Assembly (NCBI GenBank): GCA_026122225.1
Contig: JANEZZ010001865.1
Coordinates: forward strand, 620,001-684,000
Reading direction: 5' to 3'
Source of the DNA: Heloderma charlesbogerti
Lineage: Eukaryota; Chordata; Lepidosauria; Squamata; Helodermatidae
Length of the DNA: 64,000 bases
Below, in pieces: positions 31,717 to 43,009 of this stretch. The notes beneath the pieces were generated by a model, which did not search any database, was not told where the DNA came from, and saw only the letters and a list, made by a program, of their open reading frames with translations. Position 1 is the stretch's first letter, and every line of letters starts with the position of its first letter. Both the position numbers and the translations under genes were made by a program.

Positions 31717-32149
31717 GACTGTATGATAGTGGGTATCCATTTCAGGTTACAAGGTCTTGGGGAAAGAGTGTGTGTTCTTCTCTACAGGCTCCAGAAAGCT
31801 ACCCCCCCCCCTCCAACCTTCAGACAGGCCATTAGTCCTTCCTCACCTGGCCCGGGTATACTTGATCAATTAGACTTTGCAGTCCTAGTTATCAACCACA
31901 CTAGTAATATTACACTATTGGAGATGAAAAGGTCAGCCTTACAGGTCTGGATCAGACATGTATGTACCGTCGTTCAATGTCTGTACACCTGGTTCCTGTA
32001 CACTATGTGACTGGCAGCTGAATGTGTAAACTGAGCCCACTGAACAGCATTGTGCTGCTTTGGAATGATGGGAGGTGATATGAAACTTCTGCTGTATTAA
32101 TGATGGCTCACACATTCAGACCATCACTTGAGAATATTGCAGTCATCAT
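31717..32149. other. Unassigned non-coding DNA
   Basis: No gene. The frame at 31639-32010 (123 codons) overlaps a MITE and has no known motif. Confidence 0.5.
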
Positions 32150-33525
32150 GCGTAAACATTAAAACAAAAAGAGACAGCAAAGAGCCCCCGAAGGATCTCT
32201 CTAAACTGGGTGAACCGGCATTAAAATAGGAGATGCAGTTCAATGTAAACTAGTGTAAAGTGATGCGCATTGGGGCACAAAGTCCTAACTTCACAGACAA
32301 GCAGATCAGGTCTCAGCTGGCAGTGCGTGACCAAGAAAGGTTCTGTTGTTTTAAATCTGTTAGGATGAAATCCTATGGAGATAGTCATCAGCCTCTGAAC
32401 TTGGAGGCTGACCACTATCCAATGCAGGGCGGCCAGAGCACGGAGATTATTGTTGCCTCTGTGCTCCAGCTGCCCTGCATTTTTGGCTAGACAGGCGATT
32501 TTGCCTGTCTAGCTGGGGAGCTTCAGAGCAGGAAGAGGGGAGGCTGCGTGGCACATAGGAAACTGTGTAACATGGCTTCTCCGGTCTCCTCCCCTCCCTA
32601 CCCCTAGGACCACCCCTTTCCCCCCATCTTGGCGTTCCATTTCCAAGCCCAAAGACGTAGCTGACATGGAGACAACCGCGCCGGCTATGAGGAGGGAGGG
32701 GAGGGGGCAGGGAGCATGGTTTCTGGGCTCCAAGCTCTGAGCCCAGAAACCGAAAAATCCTGTGTCCTCTAGATGCTGTCTATGGGACATAGCATTGCTC
32801 CTTTATTGTATTTTAAATTTCTGCATTGCTGCTATTTTTTATTTTGGTTTTTATTTTTATGTTATACTGTAGTTTAAAACTTTTACATTTCTATAATGTC
32901 GTTTATGCTGTATTTTGCGGTTTTCATTGTTGTGAACTGCCCAGAGAGCTTCGCCTATTGGGTGGTATAGAAATGTAATAAATAAATTAATTAATTGATT
33001 AATTAAAATAAAATAAAATAAAATAAAGGAATGTTGTGGTTGTGGTGGATAACTTGATGAAAACATTGACCCAATGTATAGTTGTTGTGAAATCAGCAAA
33101 CTCCATGCTGGAGATCATTAGGAAAGGAATCAAAACTAAAACTGCCGATAAATAAAACTGGTGGGAGATTCAGGAAAGATAAAAGGAAGTTCTTCACATT
33201 GCACATAGTTAAACAATGGAACTTAGTAGCACAATATGTAGTGATGGACACCATGTTGGGATTAAAATGGGACTAGACAAAGTCATGGAGGATGAAGATG
33301 AGTATCAATGGTTATTAGTCATGATGGCTATATTACCTCCAATATCAGGGGCACTATGCCTCTCTATGCCAGTTTCTGGGAACATTAGTGGGAGGTGCTA
33401 TTGCACTCACGTCCTGCTTTTGGGCTTCCCATGGATACCTGGTTGGCCACTGTGGAAATAGAATGTTGGACTAGAGAGGTCTTTGGTCTGATCCCACAGG
33501 ACTCTTCTTATGCTCTTATGTTAAT
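32150..33525 (+). repeat. CR1-like LINE fragment interrupted by a nested insertion
   Basis: 32210-32335 encodes '...MQFNVN' and 'MRIGAQSPNFT'-type text and 33035-33240 continues with 'VVVDNLMKTL', 'SANSMLEIIRKGI' and 'KRKFFTLHIVKQWN', the usual order in CR1-like C termini. The 3' end follows to 33525. The two parts are separated by about 690 bp (32340-33030). Confidence 0.75.
32340..33030 (+). repeat. L2-like tail, itself split by a MITE, inserted in CR1
   Basis: 'TGTTGTTTTAAATCTGT' (32343-32357) and 'TGTATTTTAAATTTCTGCATTGCTGC' (from about 32797) are consecutive in the L2 tail at 27914. Between them lies a TAGGATGAAATCCTATGG element of about 440 bp. The tail ends in AATTAATT/(TAAAA)n at 33030. 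AAAGG...TGTTGT sequences on both sides may be the target duplication. Confidence 0.65.
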
Positions 33526-33871
33526 AAGCTTCCTGTTTGCCCCTTCTTGTTTGGCCTGAGCATCCTGGTGTATTTCTGTGCATTCCTTGGCTCTGACTCC
33601 CAGATTTGTCCATGGGCTCCAACTTCCTGGCTCAATTCCTGACTCAATTCCTGGCTCCTGGCTCCCTGTTCCTGGTTCACCTCTGACACCTGCCTATGGC
33701 TCAGCCTCAACATCCATACAATTTCCTACCTGTGGTGAATGCAGTGAATGCAGTTGAGTGTTCATGTTTCTTAGAGCCAATTCTCTTAAGCATGCCCATC
33801 ATTCGATAACTACAACAACAAGTAATCTCACATAGGTGAATGAGCCATTATGACCTAACACCACAGACTGA
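33526..33871. other. Unassigned DNA
   Basis: 33615-33670 has a short imperfect tandem repeat of CCTGGCTCAATTCCTGACTCAATT. No gene. Confidence 0.5.
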
Positions 33872-33971
33872 ATGGAATGTAACAAATAAATAAATAACAA
33901 ATAAATTATAAATTATTATATTGTGTCTACCATAGCTCACTGGTAGAGCACCTGCTTTACACATGCAGAAA
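33872..33971 (+). repeat. Left arm of an inverted duplication
   Basis: Reverse complement of 34746-34840. The arm includes an A/T-rich SINE tail, the sequence up to the head of a tRNA-derived SINE and the head itself. Confidence 0.8.
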
Positions 33972-34010
33972 GTGCCAGGTTCAGCCCTTGGCATCTCCAG
34001 GTAGGGCTGG
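33935..34010 (+). repeat. tRNA-derived SINE head (Ala-tRNA-like)
   Basis: CATAGCTCACTGGTAGAGCACCTGC (A box) and CAGGTTCAGCCCTTGGCATC (B box) resemble an alanine tRNA. The body is not clear after 34010. The degenerate acceptor end rules out a functional tRNA gene. Confidence 0.7.
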
Positions 34011-34405
34011 ATGGAATATCACCCCAAATGCAATACTTTTCAGTGGAGAGAGTTCACACATTCAGCATCAGGTGATGAGAATTCTAGCAAGTGATGGTGA
34101 ACCCGACAGTAAGCTCTCTATCAGGAATGGAGCCAATTGGGCAGGACCTCATTTCTCAACACACATGGTCCTAGCATATTCTGTTACATGCAGATCAGTG
34201 TTCGACAAACACCTGTGCCTAAATATTCTTAGTCTGGGGTCAGTGAGATGTTTGGATGAAAGGTGGAAGCATAGGAAGCTACCTTATACTGAGTCAAACC
34301 ACTGGTCCGTCTAGCCCAGTACTGTCAACATTGACTGGCAGCAGCAGCTCTCCATGGTTTCATACAGGAGTTTTTCAAGCCCTACCTGGAGATACCAAGG
34401 ACTGA

Positions 34406-34752
34406 ATCATAGAATCATAGAATAGTAGGGTTGGAAGGGGCCTACAAGGCCATCGAGTCCAACCCCCTGCTCAGTGCAGGAATCCAAGTCAGAGCATCCC
34501 TGACAGATGGCTGTCCAGCCTTGTCTTGAATGCCTCCAGTGTGGGAGAGCCCACCACCTCCCTAGGTAATTGGCTCCATTGTCGTATTGCTCTTACAGTC
34601 AGGACGTTTTTCCTGATGTTCATCTGGAATCTGGCTTCCTGTAACTCGAGCCCATTATTCCATGTCCTGCACTCTGGGATGATCGAGAAGACATCCTGGC
34701 CTTCCTCTCTGTGACAACCTTTCAAGTACTTGAAGAGCGCTATCTTCTGCAT
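34406..34752 (-). repeat. CR1 LINE 3' end inserted in a SINE
   Basis: The low-coordinate edge 'ATCATAGAATCATAGAATAG' is the reverse of the characteristic CR1 terminus ATTCTATGATTCTATGAT. The whole 340 bp matches the CR1 3' region. Confidence 0.92.
34489..34752 (-). pseudogene. CR1 ORF2 C-terminal fragment
   Basis: An open frame encodes the C terminus with 'ALFKYLKGCHREEGQDVFSI', 'QEARFQMNIRKNVLTVRAIR' and 'WSQLPREVVGSPTLEAFKTR' in order, ending DSHLSGML. These blocks are diagnostic of CR1 ORF2 downstream of the reverse transcriptase. Everything upstream is missing through 5' truncation. Confidence 0.85.
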
Positions 34753-34840
34753 GTTCAAAGCAGGTACTCTACCAGTGAGCTATGGTAGGCACAATATAAT
34801 TTAATAATTTATTTGTTATTTGTTTGTTTGTTACATTTAC
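34746..34840 (-). repeat. Right arm of an inverted duplication
   Basis: Reverse complement of 33872-33971 across SINE head, junction and the tail of the neighbouring SINE. Confidence 0.8.
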
Positions 34841-34842
34841 AT

Positions 34843-35035
34843 TCTGCCTTTCCTGCAAGGAGCCCAAAGCAGTGTACACAATCCTCCTCCTCTGCATTTT
34901 ATCCTCACTGTGAGGTAGGTTAGGCTGAGAGTCAGTGACTAGCCCAAAGTCATCCAGTGCGCTTCATGGCTGAGTGGGGCCTAGAACCCGGGTCTCCTAA
35001 TTCCCAGTCAAACACTCTAACCATTACACCACACT
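34843..35035 (-). repeat. tRNA-derived SINE (GTGGTGTAGTGG type)
   Basis: The reverse complement reads 'AGCCAGTGTGGTGTAATGG', 'GAACCCGGG' inverted B-box region, 'CCACTCAGCCATGAAGCGC' and '...GGCAGAATGTAAATGTAAC' at the 3' end. Confidence 0.85.
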
Positions 35036-36385
35036 GGCTGTGTCAAGGGACAAGCACATATCAGCAGAAGAAAGTTCTTCAAACTATAAGAGGGCAGAAC
35101 AGGTCTGCCTCACAAAGTCAATGCCCAGAGACTACCCAGAGAGCTAGTGGAGGAGAAAGGTCTATGTTCAGTAAAAATATTAATCTAACCAGAATTTCTC
35201 CAGATTTCCTTTTATCGGAATACACTGTGTACTGGAACCTGGTACTATTAACAGACTTCTTCCCCCATCCCTGGAAAAGTTTTATTCAGTCCTCCCACCC
35301 CCACCTTTTCTACCAGGGGAAGGCAATGCTCAAATGCATGTGTGTGTGTGTGTGTGTGTTTAGAAAAACAGTACAAGACTGCCAACCCACTTTTAATGCA
35401 AGTGTGATGCACAATTAAGCAAGGGGCCTATGCCTTGAAATGGGAAACCATGAACACATACGCCAGGTCTCTCTTTGCCTTTAAGCAGGGAATGAACAAT
35501 GCACAGTTATGCTCAGATCTAAAATAATGTGAAATACTTTAGGAAATCCTATACTCATGAAAAATACGTATCTGCTTTTGCAGGTGAGAGTCATGAACAT
35601 GCAAGTCACATTCACAATCCATTGAAGTAGAAATACCGACAAAAAATAATGGGAAGGTTTCATACATCCCTGGTATGGACACTGTACAATTACTTTCACA
35701 CTTTACCAAAGTGTCCAAACTCCCAACATTCTTCAAAGATAGACTTGCTGCCAAAATGTGTCAAAAATCAAAATTTGCGTTAAATATTGAATTTCTGGAC
35801 ATTCTGAATGTTGTTCTAAACATTCTAGTGACTGTACAAAGTCTGTCATGCTACTGATGAATCTACTGCACGTTCTGATTAGATGAGGAAGCTTTCATCT
35901 AATGTTCTCTTGACAATGTTTTGTTCTCACAATTATCTGCCCTCCTGTGATGTTTTACCACTTCCACAAAACCACCTGCATTCATGGGATATGTTAATCG
36001 CTTTGTACTACACTGTTCTACATCCCATGATATCAGGTGCAATGTAGAGTGAAATACATGATCACAGCACATGGATGGTAATGCAAGTACCTAGATTTAA
36101 GACTATAAATCCGTGATATAGTATCACTTATAGAAAAATATGCAGGCATATCCCTGCCTTCAGACTACAAAATCCATGGTGCAGTGCACCTGCAAATGAT
36201 AAAATCCATGGCCTTCAATTAAGCTGAACAATTGCTGAAGTCCTGGGCAGGGTGGGGATGGTGGGGAGAAGCTTAGTTTGAAGTGGCTGAAATTTGAATC
36301 AGCTGATGGATTTTCCAGAGAAACACACTGACTGGGGCCAAAACTCAAAATGGATTTCCCCCTTTCATTTGCATCTGACTGTTCA
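35036..36385. other. Unassigned non-coding DNA
   Basis: About 1.35 kb without a recognised gene. A (TG)n run lies at 35337-35360. Confidence 0.5.
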
Positions 36386-36518
36386 GAGGGATTCTACAGT
36401 GCCATTGCACTCATGTCATGATCGTGGGTTCGCCACAGGCAGCTAGTTGGTCACTATGTGGACAGAATGCTGGACTAGATCAACCTTTGGTCTGATCCAA
36501 CATAGCTCTTCTTATGTA
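36386..36518 (+). repeat. CR1-like LINE 3' end
   Basis: Blocks 'CCATTGCACTCATGTCATGATCG', 'GCTAGTTGGTCACTATGTGG' and 'TGGTCTGATCCAACATAGC' match the tail at 43470-43590. Confidence 0.7.
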
Positions 36519-37257
36519 CTGTCTGTAGCAGACTGCTTGTCACAGAATACCTTGTAAAACCTGTCTAAAGACATGCCCACATGAAGGGCTGAACTTGTTA
36601 TGATCCTATGGGTGCTCCTTCTGTGCAGGTGATCCCTGCAAGCCATATGGCGCCTGCACTAACCTACCACCTAGCTGCGGGCTGTGCAAAGACCATGCAA
36701 TCCACACAAGGGAAGTGATGTTGCTGACAGGCTGTCTGTCAAATAGCTACTCCCTCCTGCCACTCCTAATGCTACTTTTTCTATTACTATTCAACCCTAA
36801 CGTACTGAGTGGGGACCAATGAATCTCTGATGTGCTTATGCCTTTTTATAAAAAAGTGCTGTTACTCTTCTACTTTTCAATTTCAGAAGACAATACAGTA
36901 CAGGATGCAAGATGCTTTCACACCTTCTCAAGTGCCACTTCAAACGTTATGAATTTCCTGCACAGAAAGGGCTTCCATGGAGGAAAAGCATGTAAACTGC
37001 ATATAGGTTGTCATTTGTGAGAATCACTTTTCACAGGTCTGCCTTGCCACAATTAACTGTGGCTACCTAAGACATGTGCACAGGATGAATGCATAGCAAA
37101 AAATAGAAATGTATGTGATTAACACAGGTGGCTGTTTGCATGCTTTTTCCTATACAGAAGTGTTTTCTAAGTAGGAAACGCATGAGGTTTGAAGTGGCAC
37201 TAAATACCCAAGGTGAGCAAAAGCAATCCTTAAACTTGCTTGTTCTGAATGAATGAA
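36519..37257. other. Unassigned non-coding DNA
   Basis: No gene recognised. Confidence 0.5.
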
Positions 37258-37260
37258 TGC

Positions 37261-37296
<36 letters not shown>

Positions 37297-37297
37297 G
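37258..37297 (+). repeat. (GAAA)n microsatellite
   Basis: About nine uninterrupted GAAA units. Confidence 0.95.
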
Positions 37298-39116
37298 GTT
37301 ATATCAGTGATATTGGTAACCTACTGTATTGTTAAAAATGGAACATGCTGGTGCCTAGAAAAGTATGATTTGTATTATACAGCTCCTGCAATCAAATTGT
37401 CTATCAATGCATATCTTGTCACATTGTGTATGAGGTGTTGCTGTCAAACATATCCATATGCTCAGCTGTTTGATTCAAGCGATCTTTATTTTCAGTGATC
37501 TTGAACATTTCCCAGAAACAGATGTAAACATTACATTACATATATCAGGGATTTAGCTCAGAAAAAAATGTTGTCCATCATGTAGCATCCAAATACAAAT
37601 GTCTACCCCAATACATGGCTGCTGCTGTTTCAGTTAGATATGTTCACTTCTTTGGGCATTTGGAAATCTCCCTCCACATCCTTTGATAGCTCTGAATATG
37701 GTTTTGTGTTTTTTTTATGTTGAAGGGGAAACGGGGGCCCTGCCGCGCTCACCCTCTGTGTTACACATACACTCTTTTGGGGGAAAAAAATGCTTGAGCT
37801 TTGGGTTCAGCAAAGGTTATGCTAAGTTTTGCCAGCCTTGGCTGCTGGACACCCTCTCCGATGACCTCATTGTAGGCACAGATGCTTACTGCACTTTAGG
37901 GGAGCGGGGGTGGGACGGAACAGTAAGCTAGGCCAGCTTGCGGTAAGGCTGTTACCCACAATTCACAGGGAAAAATGCTGGATAGTTCCCACTAGGTTCT
38001 GGTCGGCTAGGTAACGGCAAGTTATTAATCTTGTGTCAGAGGGCCAGCTGCAACTGTGGCAGTTACCATATCTCACCACCAACTCTATGTCTGGACACAA
38101 CCATTGTCTATTTTTTTGGCATGAAAAGCTCTACAAATCAGCTGCTTTTTTCCTCCCCCTGCCCTATCCCCTTTCCATATCTATGTGTCGAAATTTAGCT
38201 TTCGGGGGGGGCGGGGGGCGGTATGTGGCTCTGAAGGAGCTCTCGGCGAGCCGTTGTCCGCACTGTGGTCAGGTTTACTAATTCAGAGAGTCTGCCTAGT
38301 TTCCAACTTTAATGATATTCCCTCAGCATATCACTCTGGTTGCCTGGCGACCGGATTTGAGCTGGGCCTTTCATTTGATTCCCACACATCAGACTCTGAA
38401 AAGCACTCCCCCCCTTTTCTCCCTCCCTCAGCTTTTGATTCTGCCTCTTCTGAAACCCTTCCCCCTGCAGAGTCAGTATGGGTGGGCAGAACGGTGGTAG
38501 AATAAGGCCAGGGGTGGAGGGCAGCCAGGAGGCTATTGCTGGTCACACATCAAGGATTGCAAACAAAGCCACTGAGAACCCTTCCTGACAAACATAAATT
38601 CACAGAAAGAAATTTAGTCTTCCCTTCATAGGGTGGGTGTCATTTTAAGACTTTTCTCAGATACTTTATTAAATCTGACGCTTTCCCTTGTTTTTGCTGG
38701 CAATTTCTTACAAAAGACTTCCTATTATCAACAAGTTGCCCATTGGAGTAAGCAAACAGCTTGTGAAGGCCTGACATAATCTAATAAGCACTGGGCTCTT
38801 TATGCCTTGTGCCTTTACAGGCTACTGGAATTCATTCATTTGGGTTAAGCAATCTTCTGCTTTCGTTTGCTGAATTCCAACCCATTTTTCCCCCGAACAC
38901 AGGGCAGCATGCCAACATTCATCAAATGTTGCTCCATATGCAGGAAAACTTTCTTCCTCCTCCTCTTCTTTTTTGGGGGGAACAATCCCCCCAAAACATC
39001 TGCTAAGATTATCAGAACAGGTTTTATGTAGTGAAAACACAAATTAGGTGCAAAAATTTAATATTGGTGCAACCCTCAACACCAGTTGACAACCAAACAC
39101 ATCCAGGTATGCCATT
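37298..39116. other. Unassigned non-coding DNA with a GC-rich stretch
   Basis: No gene found. 38181-38510 is GC-rich with a G-run at 38203-38220 and includes GTTGCCTGGCGAC (38338-38350), which resembles an RFX X-box. The frame at 38185-38505 (106 codons) has no known domain. Confidence 0.45.
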
Positions 39117-39530
39117 TAGGGCAAGGAGAGAGTCATCCTCCCCAACCCCCCAGTTTCAGGTTCAGGGCCACAATCAAAGGTAGGCATGGTTGGGTACATG
39201 CTGGGGGCCCACACCCCAGCAGGGGCCCACGGATAAGGGTCTCCTGGACCTGTTCCTCTTCTTCACCACAGCAATATGCTTGTTCACCAGCCTCTTGCTC
39301 TGGCTCAGACAATGGAGGTGGTGGTGAGGAGGAGCAGGAGATGCCCCTGCCTACTTGCTCACTGTCGCTCTGCCTGTCAAACAAGCAAGTATTAGCAATG
39401 ATGGGAAAGAGGATAAGGAGCAATAGCAGCTGGTGACAAGGGTGGCGAGAAGGTAGTAGACTCACTGAGGGAGGAAGGGGCATTGAGAGTGTCTTGCCAA
39501 AGACCCTAAAAAACCTGGAGCTGGCCCTGT
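39117..39530 (-). repeat. Interspersed repeat, pair of 455-850
   Basis: On the minus strand it runs from 'CCAGCTCCAGGTTTTTTAGGG' to 'TACCCAACCATGCCTACC', as in 455-850. The (GGT/GGA)-rich middle explains the Ser/Pro-rich frames on both strands. Confidence 0.6.
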
Positions 39531-39579
39531 TCAGATTCCTTGTGATTATGCCTTGGGAACACTGACAGTTCTAGATATT

Positions 39580-39778
39580 TTAAGGAAGGACCATAGTTCA
39601 GTAATACAACACATGCTTTGCATGCAGAAGCTTCCAGGTTCAATCTCTAGAATCTCCAGTTAGAAGGCCTGACATAATAGGTAATAGGTGATAGGAAAGA
39701 CCTCTGCCCAAGTCCTTGGAAAGCAGTTGCCACTCAGAGTGGACAATGACTACACTAGATGGATGCAGCTTCCTATGG
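39580..39778 (+). repeat. tRNA-derived SINE (Ala-tRNA-like)
   Basis: CATAGTTCAGTAATACAACACATGC (A box) and AGGTTCAATCTCTAGAATC (B box), then the body '...AAGACCTCTGCCC' and the end 'GATGCAGCTTCCTATGG'. Confidence 0.8.
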
Positions 39779-39791
39779 TCCAATTTAATTT

Positions 39792-39930
39792 AGCAAGAGC
39801 CATAGCTCGGAGGCCGATCACATGCCTGGCATGCAAAAGATCCCAGATTCAATCCCTCTTGTCTCCTGGTAGGGCTGAAAAAAGACAGCTGCCTGAAACC
39901 CTGGAGAACTGCTGTCAGTCAGTGTAGACC
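39792..39930 (+). repeat. tRNA-derived SINE (Ala-tRNA-like), 3' incomplete
   Basis: AGCCATAGCTCGGAGGCCGATCAC and GATTCAATCCCTC, then 'CTGCCTGAAACCCTGGAGAAC'. It ends at the MITE starting 39931. Confidence 0.8.
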
Positions 39931-40050
39931 CGTCTTCCCCAACCTGGTCCCCTCCAGATGTTTTGGACTACAACTCCCATCAGCTCCAGCCTGCATGGCC
40001 AATAGTCGGGGAAGTGGGAGTTATAGTTCAAAACATCTAGAGGGCACCAG
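39931..40050. mobile_element. Palindromic MITE (CCCCAACCTGGTCCCCTCCAG)
   Basis: CCTCCAGATGTTTTGGACTAC at one side and GTTCAAAACATCTAGAGGGC at the other, with 'CTCCCATCAGCTCCAGCC' between. Same family as 11668 and 31602. Confidence 0.85.
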
Positions 40051-40091
40051 ATGAACGGTTGGGTGGGACAGTTGGTGTAGGGATGGATGGA

Positions 40092-40310
40092 AGGACGGTT
40101 GGTGTACAGAGCTAGATGGAATATAGGAAGCTGCTGTATACTGAATCAGATGCTTGGTCCATCTAGCCCAGTATTGTCAACACTGACTGGCAGCAATGAC
40201 TCTCCAAGGTTTCAGGCAGGGACTTTTCCAGCCCTACCTGGGGATGCTGGGGATAGAACTTGGAACCTTCTGCATGCCAAGCAGGTGCTCTACCTCTTAG
40301 CCACAGTCCC
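40092..40310 (-). repeat. tRNA-derived SINE (Ala-tRNA-like)
   Basis: Reverse complement has the head 'GTGGCTAAGAGGTAGAGCACC', the B box region 'AGGTTCCAAGTTCTATCCCC' and the tail 'TCAGTATACAGCAGCTTCC'. Confidence 0.85.
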
Positions 40311-40404
40311 TTTCCAATGGAGTGTACAAGATAGTTTCCCATGCGGTATAATCAATTAACCATAACAAAAGGTCTTAAAATATACTGCTTTTTATGCAAT
40401 GTGC

Positions 40405-40492
40405 AGCCCAATGCATGTTTACTTGGCAAGAAGTGCCATTGACTTCAGCTGGATGTACTCCTAAGTAAATGTGCATAAGATTGCAAGTTTAA
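40405..40492. mobile_element. TACTCAGAAGTAAG-type palindromic MITE, diverged
   Basis: CCAATGCATGTTTACTTGG against CCTAAGTAAATGTGCATAAG. Confidence 0.65.
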
Positions 40493-41273
40493 TCTTGATC
40501 ACCGCCTTTGCGCTTTGCTATTAAACTGCCGCACCACTCCAGAATCTCCCCTCTTCCCTCCAACCCCTAAGCATACCTGCTCACTCTTCTCATAAAAGTA
40601 TCTCTCAGTCTGAGTGAGCAACGCCCAGGCATGGTCTGTAGTATATGTCTGTTTCTTCCATCCCTTTCTCAGCTTCCTTCCTCTCCCTCAGCATTGGTGG
40701 GAGGGAGAGAAGAAACAACAACAACAGGGAAGCATAAAGCACCATGTGACTGAGAGGCAACATTAACTCGAAATATGCTTTACGAAGGCACCAGATAGAT
40801 TCTTTAGGAGGAAGTGCAACTCTTTAGAAACTGGCAGAACTAGGGTGATTCCTGCTCTATTGTTTCTTGAAAAATTCCCTCCTTTTAAAGTAAACTGCCT
40901 CTTCTGCTCCTTCTAATAAAATTTTTCTGTCTGTGCTGAGGGAAATTTCTTTCCGTTTACCAACAATGATGCAGCATGTTTTTTCACCCAAGAATAGACA
41001 TACACTTATGGAAAATAGGCTCCTTTTCCTTCTCTCCAATTTTGTGCTTATTCCCTCTCCAGTAAAGTGGTGTAACACATTATAATACAGGCTTTTTGCC
41101 CCCCAGTCGATTTGATATTATTGATATGATGGAACAGATTCTCAAGAAGTGTAAATCTGTGTTATTTCCATTCACCTCTTTATGATTTTCTTCATCCTCT
41201 GCGAAGAGTACTGATGACAAACCATTGCTTGGCCTCCATAAAGCAAAGGCAATGGACCCCAGATAAAGTATTC
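40493..41273. other. Unassigned non-coding DNA
   Basis: No gene. A (CAA)n run lies near 40716. Confidence 0.5.
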
Positions 41274-41677
41274 TAAGGGAGCAATCCTATGGCTGCTAGA
41301 CAGCGGCTAGACAGCCATAGGATATGTTGTTTTCTGGGAACCAACCTCCCTACACTTCAGCACTGCCTCGGAGGCAGCGCGGAACAGCCCTGTCCTCCAC
41401 ACTCGCAAGAGGAGTGGAAAGTGGCCAAAAAGGGGCATGTCTGGGGGCGTACTGGGATGGAGAGGGCGGAAATGCCTGTACGACACATCCAGTCTTACAG
41501 CAGCCTTGCCCCACCCACCCCGGCTAGACAGCCGAAATGGGCTGTCTAGCAGAAAATGCAGGGCAAGAGGATCATGGAGGGAACAATCCCCTCCGTGCTT
41601 CTCCTGCCCTGCATTGGATAGGCTGTCGCCTCCGAGTTCGGAGACAGCCACCTATCTGAATAGGATTGCGCCCTTAA
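41274..41677. mobile_element. MITE with TAAGGGNGCAATCCTA ends
   Basis: Begins TAAGGGAGCAATCCTATGG and ends TAGGATTGCGCCCTTA. The interior repeats the CTAGACAGCC palindrome several times (41297-41322, 41523-41550). Related in the opposite orientation to 44116-44413 and loosely to 32358-32795. No clear target duplication. Confidence 0.75.
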
Positions 41678-41872
41678 TCTTTTAGGGTTGTGGTTCAGCG
41701 CATGAGTACCCAGCTTGCTGGGGGAAAGGTAGTCACGACTGGGGAAGGCAATGGCAAACCACCCCGCTATACAGTTTGCCAGGAAAAAGCCGGGGGAAAA
41801 CGGTGTCCCTCTAGGGGTCAGTAATGTCTCGGTGCTTGCACAAGAGGAATTTTTCCTTTCCTTTCAGCGCAT
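41678..41872 (+). repeat. Retroposon ending in CCTTT repeats
   Basis: 'GGGGAAGGCAATGGCAAACC', 'GTCCCTCTAGGGGTCAGTAATG' and 'CTCGGTGCTTGCACAAGAGG' in order, closing with CCTTTCCTTTC. This looks like a squamate short retroposon; the class is not certain. Confidence 0.6.
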
Positions 41873-43009
41873 AACCATGACATCAGTGGGACTTCTGCAC
41901 ACATAACTTTGCATGGGTTTGCTGAACTGAAGCAACCATGTGCCAATAATTAGAAACCATTAAAAAAACCCACTGTTTTAAAAAGCAAGCAAGCCACAGA
42001 CAGATTTCCCTAAAAGGAGTCGACACTGTGTTACATGTAAAGTAGGCCTGAAAACAATTGCATTTCTATATGGTGGTTTAGCATAGGGGCTGAGAGTGTG
42101 AGCCCACAAGTAACTGATTCAAATCACTCCTCACCCAGCAGCAAACGCAGCTGGTAGCCTGAAGAAAAATGCACACGCACACACACACACATTATTTATC
42201 CTCCCACAGCTCAGGCAGTGTACTGCATAATTAAGATCCAATAAGTAAAACTTCTAAAATCTTTCAAATCCCAACATATAAAACCAACAAAGCCATAAAA
42301 TTAACAATTCACATCACAGCTAAATCTGCCTTTCCATCTCAAATCTGGCTCCCAATGTTGTGTCACGTCACCAAGAAAAAAATCCCTACTGGGGTGAAGC
42401 GATGCAGTTGAAGGGGAGGAACTATGCAGACAGTGTGATTCTCAGTGGCCTAGTTCACTGCAGTCATCAAGGGCAGGGTATTTTACTCCTTTCCCCCTTA
42501 TTATGGGAAGTTGCCACTCACTTCTTTGCAGGGGGAAAAACTGGAATTGCGTCCTCCAGAATCCTTGCAATATACAAAACTGCCCTTTACTAATACACCA
42601 TCTGTCTTCATTACTGACGTTTTGCTAGTATAAAATAGTTACTAAGCATCTCATATTTTTGAAAAAGAGAGAGAAAATGATGAAATTTACAGTGCAACCC
42701 TATGCATGTCTACTCAGGAGTTCCACTGAAGTCAGTGAGACTTAGTACCATGCTGTGTATAAGAGACTGCAGTCTCAGTCACCAAAAACATGCTTAAAAA
42801 TTAAGCTTTACAAATACCTGCTAAACCTTAACAAAGTAGTAAAATGCGATACATCCTCATCCCAGAAACACGGGGTTACCATGGGAAGCATTCTGCTCCT
42901 TCCTTCAACTGACCAAATCTCCATGGATGACGGTGCCCTATGCATACCCTGACCCACTGATCAACCAGTGCGGGTTTTCTACCTGTACCATGATACTAGA
43001 ACCTGGAGC
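41873..43009. other. Mostly unassigned DNA with one MITE and a short (CA)n
   Basis: (CA)n at 42172-42190. A TACTCAGAAGTAAG-type MITE at 42690-42750 (CCCTATGCATGTCTACTCAGG). No gene. Confidence 0.5.

Larger units (their letters stand above)
34265..34785 (-). repeat. tRNA-derived SINE (Ala-tRNA-like), split by CR1
   Basis: On the minus strand the head starts at about 34785 (CATAGCTCACTGGTAGAGTACC) and the body resumes at 34405 down to 34265, ending 'TATAAGGTAGCTTCCTAT'. A CR1 3' end (34406-34752) lies between. Confidence 0.75.

Noticed and set aside
31639..32010. 123-codon frame as a host gene
   Set aside because: Its first third lies in a palindromic MITE and the remainder has no motif.
33935..34010. 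Possible tRNA-Ala gene
   Set aside because: A and B boxes are present but stems are mismatched and the sequence repeats as SINE heads at 39580, 39792, 40092 and 50152.
38185..38505. 106-codon frame in a GC-rich stretch as a gene
   Set aside because: Low-complexity G-run at the start and no recognisable domain; the RFX-like motif nearby is a single weak match.
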